Positions 55,383 through 64,000 of a stretch of 64,000 nt of DNA are shown piece after piece. The DNA comes from Owenia fusiformis (taxonomy: Eukaryota > Annelida > Polychaeta > Sabellida > Oweniidae), in assembly GCA_903813345.2 (NCBI GenBank), contig CAIIXF020000012.1, positions 7,835,615 through 7,899,614 of the forward strand, written 5' to 3'. The translations under genes and the position numbers were made by a program. The notes below the pieces were generated by a model. The model did not search any database and had not been told where the DNA came from. It saw only the letters and a list, made by a program, of their open reading frames with translations. The number at the start of each line of letters is the position of its first letter. The stretch's first letter is position 1.

Positions 55383-57350
55383 GTAGGTTTGAAAACAAGA
55401 CGTACGTTTATTTCAATACAGTTTTAGAAACATTAACCTCTGATAATTGAAGGATTTCCACTTCTGAAGCGCGACTAGATCTAAGAAGTTCATTAATCAA
55501 GACAGTGTAAACCTTTTAGATATATGTTAGACAATGTACACGCCCCGTGTGGAATCAACTAAATGTTACATTTTGGATTTCATTGAGATCCTGTCATAGT
55601 CCTAAAATTTATTTTTCTGGAACATCATTTTTTCAACACTGATACAAATTTCCCTGACATTTCCATGACATGTCTACAGTTTCAAAATTCCCGGACTCTT
55701 TGGCCCTTTTTGACCTTATTTTAAAATTCTCTGACATTTCAGGCACTTGGAAAATTAAATCAAAACCCTGACATTTCCAGGTGTGTACGAACGCTGGAAT
55801 TATTCTTAAAATATCCTTCAAACAAAAGGGGAAAATGCTATGCACAAATACTCTAATTTAGTTTGTATTGTAATGCGTTGTATTACATTGCATTGCATTG
55901 TATTGTGTATTTATTTGAGTGTCCGTTGACGGTAAAGAAGGCATTTAAAAGTTATTTGTGAAACTTAATAAACTTAATAAACAATACTTTAACAGTATTC
56001 TGTTATAGCAAAGTATATTTCATTTTTTCTCTTGTTCTCTACAATCTGCGTTGGGGACACTGAAGCATATGTCTGTATTTTGTTGGTGGGGAACAGCGTA
56101 TCCTATCGTTCACGGAGCAAATTCAACTCTCGTTCACGAGTACCTTGTTTTTGGGCTCTTGTCCCAAAGATAACGATTGTATAAGGTTGCATAATCAGGA
56201 TTATGAGCTTTCATGTTCTCATAGTTCCATCTGTTGTAAAACGAATCTTGTCGCAACCTCTGCGAATCACGACAGCATAACATTTGAATCACGTTGACAT
56301 CATTGCAAAATTAGGCTAAATATGCTAAGTCAAGACGTTAATTAGCCCACGAAAGTTCATGGGTAACTTGAGAACTACAAAATACAACCAAATACTTTTC
56401 GAACGTACAATAGCAATATTTCTCACCTAACGTCTTCATAGTTTTAGGAACGTATTTTAAACGCATGATAGCCAAATATATCAAGATACTATATCTGCCT
56501 AAATGAAGTTATCTAGTGTTTACAAAGTTTTGAAATATATTATATCCAGATCCATCAGAAATTAACTTATCCATTTACATTACTTTACTAGTTCTAGTAT
56601 CTTGCATGACTCGTTCATAAGAATTCTTTAATTCTACCTCGTTCCCAATACGTCCTCAGACAGACAAGAAATTGAAGTCACACCCGTTTGTTTGCGTGGC
56701 ATATTTATACGTATACGCACTTTCTCTGATTATTGTCAAACAAATACATTTCAGGAGAAGAACATAAAAAACAAATGCCTGAAACGAATGCCGAAACATA
56801 AATCCCAAGTGATTAAGTATAGAATGTTTTATTCTTTTACGATTTGATAAGAGACCGAGACTAAGAAATTAAATGCGACGAAATATTTTGACAACGTAAT
56901 TTGTATACTGTTTTATTCTTAAAGTTCTATGCGATAAATTATTTTATCTGTTTCAAAATGTTTCATTTTATTTTGCCTATATAAAAGAGATTGAAGAAGA
57001 TAAGATAAACTGTTCCATAATATATATTGTGTTTTAATGACCTTTTTTTTAGAATCACAATGTAAAATAAATCTCCCGTTCCTGCCATTCTGGTAACGCC
57101 ATGCAATGGATGCAATTCAAAGTGAGAGAGAGATCTATGAATAACAGAATGCGTCCATGCCATTAATTTGGCCAAATACATGGCATGAAACTGACGTAAG
57201 TTTAAGTAAGCTACGCCCCCCGCTTTCTCTGGTAAATTATGACTTTATTTTTCGGAGTAATGGGTTTCGGAGAACTGGGTTTCGGAGAACTGGGGTGTAC
57301 CCGATTACGCTTTGCACGCCGCTTTAAAATCCCGATGTCTCCAGAGGTAG
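55383..57350. other. Interior of the 9.2-kb element, left part
   Basis: No coding sequence recognised. Apart from the fragment at 55633-55800 I see only AT-rich single-copy-like DNA, with a duplicated GGGTTTCGGAGAACTGG word near 57262-57291. Confidence 0.5.
55633..55800 (-). mobile_element. Fragment of dispersed repeat ending CGTTCGTACACACCTGG
   Basis: On the minus strand the sequence begins CCAGCGTTCGTACACACCTG and continues as GGAAATGTCAGGG…CCAAGTGCCTGAAATGTCAG. CAGGGTTCGTACACACCTGG-type ends with internal (GG)AAATGTCAGGG words are familiar to me from dispersed repeats in many aquatic animals. No second terminus is seen. Repeated CTGACATTTCC words on the plus strand at 55653, 55732 and 55771. 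Confidence 0.4.
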
Positions 57351-57800
57351 TTTAATCCGGTAGCCGACAGGCGTTTCTTGCATTATTGAATACAAGCTAA
57401 CCTTATATTCGCGAATGCAACTAACGCCTTCCGGCTACCTGATTAACCCAGTATAATAAGACCAAGTCATTTAAATATGAATGGAATAGTGGCAGGTACT
57501 ATTCGTATTGACATGAGTTTCCAGTAAAATAATAGGTTAATCCGGTAGCCGACAGGCGTTAGTTGCATTTGCGAATACAAGCTAAGACTATGATTTGGGA
57601 ATGGAAGATTTCAGCTTCCGGATTAACCTACCATTCTATGGGCGACTCATTTAAATATGAAAAGAACCTGACAATATTCCATTAATATTTTAATGAATTG
57701 CCCATAAAATAGTAAAGTAGGTTTATCCGGTAGCCGACAGGCGTTAGCGGCATTCGCGAATACAAGCTCCTTTATTTCATAATTTGGGAAATATATATTT
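57351..57800. repeat. Three ~184-bp repeats each opening with a tRNA-sized hairpin
   Basis: TAATCCGGTAGCCGACAGGCGTT occurs at 57353, 57539 and, as TTATCCGG…, at 57722. In unit 1 the left arm pairs with …AACGCCTTCCGGCTACCTGATTAA near 57425-57447, making a ~95-bp stem-loop; in units 2 and 3 the right arm is partly lost. Units share TCATTTAAATATGAA…GAATA..ACA(T)…AAAATAGTA. Not a tRNA: no A/B boxes. Confidence 0.8.
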
Positions 57801-58596
57801 TCACAATATTGAAATAGATGGTGGTTCAAAGTGGAATACATATCATACAAGTGTCACAGATATTTTTAGTGCATATATGGTCTGTCTTTGCATGACTTTG
57901 TAGAACATATCAAAACCCTGGGATCCACAGGGTAACAGTAAGTACATTTCGTTAGATCTTCCGAAGTTCATGCTTCAAAGTTGTCAAAGTTGTAAAAGGG
58001 TAATCCTTTTTTGAGTACGAAAGCGTACTTTTTGTTCAATAGCCTTTCCCAGCTGCTAATCTTTTGAGTGCATCGTGCATTCAACGAATTGTATTCACTT
58101 ATTAACCAATCAGTGCCAGGAACAAAATGCACGCTTACTTTTTGGGCTAAGTTTAGTGTTTTATGAAGCATGCTACATACAAATGTTACGCATTTGCTCA
58201 TTTACTTTGAGAACTATCTATAGGTACACATTACCAATTGACTCCTAGATTTGGTGAACAAGTACCTCGTATTTTTCATTTTTCGATATTTTGAGATTTG
58301 TTGGCTGATGAGTAACTTGATATTTTATGTCTAAATATATTAAAGTGGTTAATAGTAATAGTTTTATTGTACACCATAAACTGTTAACGTTTTAGAATTG
58401 GGACACAATATATGATTTGATAATAGAACAATACATGTATATGTCTTACTCTAAACTCGGTGGTTTGTTTGTTAGTATGTTTTCTTAACAGCGCAATAAC
58501 TGTTGTATTAATAAGGCGTTATACTATGAAAAAAAGATTGAACGATGTAGGCATAGGCAGAGGGAGTATCACACTACCCTACCACGTGAACACATT
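57801..58596. other. Interior of the 9.2-kb element, no gene recognised
   Basis: A 77-codon minus-strand frame (57968-58201) has no motif I recognise. Otherwise AT-rich. Confidence 0.45.
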
Positions 58597-58793
58597 TAAA
58601 AAGAATACAGGGTACAGTTAAGTTGCAAATAGAGCGGGTATTCTTTGTCCTTTTCCATAGGACTTTTCTGGTGATAGTGCGTTGCAAACTGCTCGATGAA
58701 TCTATACAATGTAAAATCTAGTATTCCTCCAGAACTATGGAAATAAACAAAGGTCCTCCATTTGCAACTTCACTGTAGCCTGTATTCCTTTTA
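58597..58793. mobile_element. ~197-bp TIR element inside the 9.2-kb element
   Basis: AAAAGAATACAGGGTACAGT..AGTTGCAAAT at 58597-58629 is mirrored by ATTTGCAACTTCACTGTAGCCTGTATTCCTTTT ending about 58793. The interior contains imperfect dyads (TTGTCC / GGAC). Non-coding MITE. Confidence 0.7.
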
Positions 58794-61629
58794 AAGAAAT
58801 ACGGGCTACAGTATTGGGGTATAGTAGTTTGATTTTTCAATATATCACTAATCTAGCTTCTTTCCTTGAAAAAACATGAGTTTTGATGTACGTATATCAA
58901 ACATGGGCCACTGCACTATATTGAACCAGGGTGCCGGTGTTACATAATGTGATTTTATGGGCCATCATACAACCACCTCTTGCCCACTTTATTCATGTTT
59001 TGGATTACAGTTTATACACAATGCATAAACAGCATGAAACAATCATTTCTACTTGTGGATTAGATTTGTATACATCTCTTTGTGAACTGAGTGTTATGTT
59101 CAATATGTGAAAATATCATGGACTTAAATTGTACTTATATTTATAACCTGACCACATTTGCATATGTTCAACAACTGACTGAGTGATCGAGTTCATCAAA
59201 CAATGTTCGTAATAGAGGTCATGAACTTTGCTTTATTCATAATCCTATTTCTGCAACTGACTCATATTATGCATCTTATTATATAATATTATATGATTTA
59301 TTTTGATTAGCAGTGTCTCATAAGCCATTGGTGGCTCGAGGCTTTTTGGATGATTGTACAGATGTATATGTATGAAATTAAGCATGCGACACTTAAATAA
59401 AAAACAATACAATATTAAGCTTATGAACTTGCTGATCATATGATTTTAATATTTTAATACTACATGATACTCATATCAAAATACCAATGTATTTGTGAAC
59501 AACTCTTACGTTTGATATTGTACGAATTTTCTGATTTGCTGTAGTAGTCGTAAATGCAACATATAACAATGTTATGTTACTTTGTGTCATATGAAAAATA
59601 AATTCGTACAAAGATGAGTTTTATTTCGTTTGTTATTCAATGTAGAATACACGTTGTACATTATTTCATGTATAGGATATTGACAATAATCAGACTATCG
59701 TATTACAATACAGAAGAATAAAAGAGATAATGATATATGCATTCTAATTTGAGATTGACATGCGTAAAGGTATCAATATTTTATCTAGTATTTCATTTTA
59801 TCCCTCCCATCCCATCCCACCCGCTCATCAGCAATCCCCAGAAAATTCGTTCGGTGCTTTTAAATGTTAATAGTTCGGTTGAGTTTTAAAAATAAATCTT
59901 AAGCACTTTAAATCTAGATAAAATATTCATGATTTGATTGTGATTATCATTTCTAATTATTACATGACGGTTCCATTACATTCAATGCGTATCTAATCCT
60001 CATAGTTTATACTCGATTTTCGACAGGTAAAGGTAATATATCAACCCTCGGTCCCTACTATTTCTCGTGTAGATATATTGCATAACTTTCTCAGATATAT
60101 CCTGTATATTAAATACATTAAATAACATTATATATGTTAGTCTCAGCCTAGACAGTATATATATCAATTTTATTGGATAATGCCATGGGCTTTCCCACGA
60201 TAATGCGTAAATTCGAATGAACTTGAAATGAAATTCAACATCCAAAATGTGTTAATTTGATCATCCACCGTGTAACTAAAAGCATATTCATGGCCTATTT
60301 GCCTTAAAATACGATTGTGATTATGATTTCGAATTCTGTTCTCCATATGTAAAATCTAGAAACATAACAGAGTTAAGTTACACGAAATTCAGCCAACTTG
60401 AACATGAAGTCTTGTCAATTTACTTAATCGTTGATTGATTTCTAGGTTTATTAGAATTAAAAGAACGAACGTTTCATCAAACGAGTCCTATATTCAATAT
60501 CTATTCGTTGGGCCCATTCTTTAAATGTAACTATATTCTTTTAACTTTAAAAGTATCTGTTTAGTGCTACTTTAACTTATATTCATTATTTTTATCCGCA
60601 CAACAGTATCAAACGTTAATGCACAACTAGCCATGCCAAGACATGGCCACTACCCTCGTCCAAAGTAAAATACAAGGTCCTCATTCTTTAATGATTATGT
60701 TTCAATTGATTTAGTTTAGTGATTTAAATGTAGGAAAATGAGTCGCTGTGATGTCATATCTGGCGCAGCAATTTCAGAGTCACTGCAAAAAATTGAAACA
60801 TCAGTCGGATCATAAGACTAAATAAAAAAGCTATTTAGGGATGAATAACATTTGGTGAAATCCGTGATATCGTTATATCATTCGTTAATTGTCAAAGCTG
60901 CGCCCATTTCTCAGTGCAGGCAGATATAAGGCGGCCAGACTGGGCATACACAAAATGTATTGTATGTGCTCCTTAGGTTGCACTCGGATGCTATCAACAT
61001 CGAACACACACACGTTTAAGATACACAGAGATAATTAAGGGATGAGTGACAAAGGGATGTTAAAAACAGGTGGCTATTGCAATTGATATTTTAATGTAAC
61101 TTTAGTATGTAAGAATCTTTTCATCAATAAAAATAACATCTTAGATATTACAGCTACATGTACAATGTGAGTGTATTTAAAAATGTAGTACATAGCTAGT
61201 TCCATCTATAAAGATGTCTGATGACAAAAAGCTCAATTTTCCTTGATGTCGTGGTCAATGGGACTTTAACACGTGAACTAATGTTTTTTATTTTTTTGTT
61301 TTAAAGTCACTTATAGCAAACCTAATCTAACAATTATCTCACTATATGCTTATGACATATTCATGTATACGTTGTTTGTCTTTTTTTCAAATCAACCCAC
61401 GGAAATATGCAATACACCAAGTTAAAAAAGTGGTACGAATCATCAAAGCGACGTTGGGTGTTTCACTAGTAATTTTTATATGAAAAATCTAGAAATATTA
61501 CCCAAATTAAACTATGACTATTCAAAAGAAGACATTCAAATCTATATTATGTAAAAAAATCAAATTTGTCCGAAGCAGGGATAACGCTCAATTAGAGTGA
61601 CGAACTTTGTTCTCCAAACCGAGAATGGT
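58794..61629. other. Interior of the 9.2-kb element, nothing recognised
   Basis: About 2.8 kb of AT-rich DNA with only short motif-free frames. Confidence 0.5.
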
Positions 61630-61745
61630 CTTTTATGAAAAAAGTTATGAAAACACATCACCAGATCATGTAAAGCTGTTTTACCTAAAAGATCGTTTTA
61701 TCTTCACCCTTCGATTGGATTTCATGAAAAAATATTTTTATGAAA
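61630..61745. repeat. Degenerate direct copy of part of the right arm
   Basis: GTTATGAAAACACATCACCA…TTTATCTTCACCCTTCGATT…GAAAAAATATTTTTATGAAAAAAT resembles 62740-62850 of the right arm (GTCATGAAAACACATCATCA…TTTATCTTGAGCCTTCAATT…), same orientation, well diverged. It suggests an older nested layer of the same family just inside the arm. Confidence 0.5.
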
Positions 61746-61887
61746 AAATAGGATTTGTAGGATATCGACGCTCTAACATGTAGTTTTAATCACACGCAGG
61801 TATCTGGTTTTATTGCGTGTAGAATGTATCGATATCAGGACCGCTACATGCCAGTGACCTTGCTCCTTTCTGTCGTATTAAAAAAGC

Positions 61888-61963
61888 AAAAATAACATAT
61901 CACGGTGGGGTGCGAACCACTCGCCTGGGACTTGGTTATTCACTAGTACCATAGGCGTTCATC
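61888..61963 (-). ncRNA. tRNA-like pol III module, right arm, inward
   Basis: Minus strand: A-box-like TGGTACTAGTG (61941-61951), B box GGTTCGCACCC (61908-61918) in a GTGG…CCAC stem, and T5 at 61888-61892. Equivalent of 55276-55351, with several substitutions that spare the boxes. Confidence 0.45.
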
Positions 61964-62067
61964 TATTCTGGATACAACTGACGAGTTGTATTTACGTGCA
62001 GTCAAAAGTGAAGATCATTTTGAATTGACGCTCGGTATAAATATATAATACTTTTATCCTTTCGTAT

Positions 62068-62152
62068 CGGTTGCACGTTAGCCTCATGGCTAACGTGCCT
62101 AGCTTCCATGCTCTAGGTCAGTCGATCGAGACCCGTTCATGGCGAATTTTTT
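62068..62152 (+). ncRNA. tRNA-like pol III module, right arm, outward
   Basis: Plus strand: A-box-like TGGCTAACGTG (62087-62097), B-box-like GATCGAGACCC (62124-62134), then T6 at 62147-62152 as a pol III stop. Equivalent of 55088-55173. Confidence 0.35.
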
Positions 62153-63143
62153 GATTTGCTTGTTGTAAAGATATAATAAGTAGGGCAAAATCCAGAAAAA
62201 GTAGATCAAAAATACTCCAATGGAGTATAAAATTGTCACCAGGATTCCGAAATGAGCCGAATGTAAACTCGTTAAATCTCGGTAGATGAAGTAGGTCAGA
62301 AAATCCGGATTAATCCGAAGAAGGTTCGGGAATCTTCGTAATAAGAAGTAGATTAAAAATACTCCCAATGGAGTATAAAATTGTCCCCAATATTCCGAAA
62401 TACGACGAATCGAATCGGCAAACTTCGGTAAAATAATGAAGTGCATAAAAACCGAAATGATCCGATGAACGTTCGGATAAAATCGTGAACAGGTGTCAGG
62501 GGTTTCCCCTCATCTTTCCCCACATTGTTCTAAAAGCCTTATATGGATTTATCACGTAACATTCAAAATGACGTTCCTATATGGTTCTATGGGTTCGAAC
62601 ACGTGACCAAATATACCAAATAAAAATTTTACCTTGACCACTGGATGGGATTTCATAGAAAATATCCAAGAAAACCTATCCTCGTGATCCTTAAATCACT
62701 TAAATTCGATCATTTTATTTTCACCCCTTGATGGAATTTTATGAAAGAAGTCATGAAAACACATCATCATGTAAGGGTTTTCACCTAAATTAGCTCGTTT
62801 TATCTTGAGCCTTCAATTGAATTTCTTGAAGAAATATTTTATGAAAAAATATCATCATGTTATGATTTGTATTTAAATAAGACCGTTTCATCTAAATACT
62901 TGGATAATATTTCATAAAAAATGCACTTTAAAATTTTTCAGAATTTGCCTTAATTTATCAATGTAATGAAAGTATAAGATTAACTCTCAAATAGCGTTCT
63001 ATTTTAACCTTTTTATTGAAATCAATACAGGACTCGCTCTCTAAATATCCAATAAAAATTCAACCCTTGGATGTGATTTCGTTGGAAAAAAAATATGTCA
63101 AGTCCAGAATCAAATGATTTGTCCAGAACCTCTTAAGATCCTG

Positions 63144-64000
63144 TTAACTAAAAATTATGATGAGCATTGAAATACTGTATACATGTTTAACGTTGTATAA
63201 TCATTTGTCATTTAGACATTTTCACGAAGTTGTCATTATACCTGACTTGAGTACAAACGCTTTAGAAAATGAAAGACATTAATATATTTTAAACAATCAG
63301 GGGACCATCTAAAACCTGGATTGATTCTGATAACAGGATAAACATCGGGATATAGGTCATGTTCTTGAGAAGACTACGTTAGTCTTAAACAATTAAACGA
63401 GATATTATACAAAAATAACTAAAAATTATGATGAGCATTGAAATACTGTATACATGTTTAACCTTGTTAATCATTTGTCATTTAGACGTTTTCACGAAGT
63501 TGTCATTGTACCTGACTTGAGTAAAAACGCTTTAGAAAATGAAAGAGATTAATATATTTTAAACAATCAGGGGACCATCTAAAACCTGGATTGATTCTGA
63601 TAACAGGATAAACATCGGGATATAAGTCATGTTCTTGAGAAGACTACATTAGTCTTAAACAATTAAACGAGATATTATACAAAAATAACTAAAAATTATG
63701 ATGAGCATTGAAATACTGTATACATGTTTAACGTTTTTAATCATTTGTCATTTAGACGTTTTGACGAAGTTGTCATTGTACCTGACTTGAGTAAAAACGC
63801 TTTAGAAAATGAAAGGGATTAATATATTTTAAACAATCAGGGGACCATCTAAAACCTGGATTGATTCTGATAACAGGATAAACATCGGGATATAGGTCAT
63901 GTTCTTGAGAAGACTACATTAGTCTTAAACAATTAAACGAGATATTATACAAAAATAACTAAAAATTATGATGAGCATTGAAATACTGTATACATGTTTA
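63144..64000. repeat. 270-bp satellite, right part of the split array
   Basis: Resumes with TAACTAAAAATTATGATGAG directly after the element and continues through monomer starts near 63152, 63421 and 63691 to the window edge (63961). Same family and orientation as 51499-53929; the array extends beyond the window. Confidence 0.95.

Larger units (their letters stand above)
53930..63143. mobile_element. 9.2-kb non-coding element with 1.3-1.45 kb inverted arms
   Basis: The left arm 53930-55382 begins CAGGATCTTAAGAGGTTCTG. The right arm 61857-63143 is its reverse complement, ending CTTAAGATCCTG. The satellite monomer broken at the left end (…AAAAATAACTA) resumes at the right (TAACTAAAAATTATG), so TAACTA looks like a 6-bp target duplication with ends ACAGGATC…GATCCTGT; palindromic bases at the ends leave 2-7 bp possible. 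The arms look identical for the outer ~400 bp, have scattered differences to ~1.1 kb, and are only about 85-90% alike in the innermost 300 bp. The left arm carries one extra copy of a ~166-bp internal unit. The ~6.5-kb interior encodes no recognisable transposase, polymerase or capsid gene. Long TIRs with a 6-bp duplication occur in Maverick/Polinton-class elements, among others, but no coding evidence supports that link. Confidence 0.88.

Noticed and set aside
53930-63143. A Maverick/Polinton virus-like element
   Set aside because: Long TIRs and a 6-bp duplication fit, but no polymerase, integrase, ATPase or capsid-type sequence is visible and the length is short; kept only as one hypothesis.

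Overview
This is a stretch of animal genomic DNA, AT-rich and overwhelmingly non-coding. It holds tRNA-derived and TIR elements, an L1/Tx1-type LINE, mariner-like elements, several satellites and one intact intronless glycosyltransferase gene. The mixture (GT61/DUF563 paralogues, mariner relics, MITEs with CRE/CCAAT motifs, satellites with higher-order repeats) suggests a marine invertebrate. A lophotrochozoan such as a mollusc is my guess; the species cannot be fixed from sequence alone. A short run of N (234-256) marks an assembly gap.

Layout. 1-1165: 5' two thirds of a GT61 paralogue, cut at the gap. 1527-3340: 162-bp satellite organised as a 5-mer higher-order repeat. 3442-4715: two fold-back elements. 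4905-5045: candidate terminal exon whose 3' end runs into a 5.3-kb satellite of 90-bp monomers (5005-10290), itself with a 1610-bp higher-order period. 11460-15336: old transposon segment interrupted by a mariner element with 199-bp inverted termini (11690-12757), a 33-bp minisatellite and a Tc1/mariner-type element (13419-14098). A contiguous, inverted relative of the same old segment is at 44805-46700. 18363-20780: four copies of a ~430-540 bp repeat. 21386-29570: five units of a 1.4-1.9 kb complex repeat (GGATA microsatellite plus modules carrying palindromic ETS-like sites), ending in five near-identical hairpins (29616-29894). 30077-34367: small TIR elements and a GC-rich fold-back island. 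34955-38164: 97-bp inverted repeats enclosing a decayed LINE. 40229-41731: intact GT61 gene. 42572-46700: retroelement fragment, mariner relic, tRNA-type SINE, old transposon segment. 48383-49016: remnant of a transposon protein with a SWIM-like CxC...CxH motif. 49522-50084: three MITE or hairpin elements. 50795-51310: 73-bp tandem repeat. 51499-53929 and 63144-64000: one 270-bp satellite array split by a 9.2-kb insertion (53930-63143).

The insertion is the most unusual object. It has inverted arms of 1.45 and 1.29 kb, an apparent 6-bp target duplication in the satellite, a pair of divergent tRNA-like pol III promoter modules in each arm, and about 6.5 kb of interior with no recognisable gene.

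The only gene I would call functional is the GT61 glycosyltransferase at 40229-41731. Everything else is mobile DNA, its relics, or tandem repeats; no pathway or operon-like organisation is visible. Identities are by-eye estimates, and family assignments rest on motif recognition without searches.
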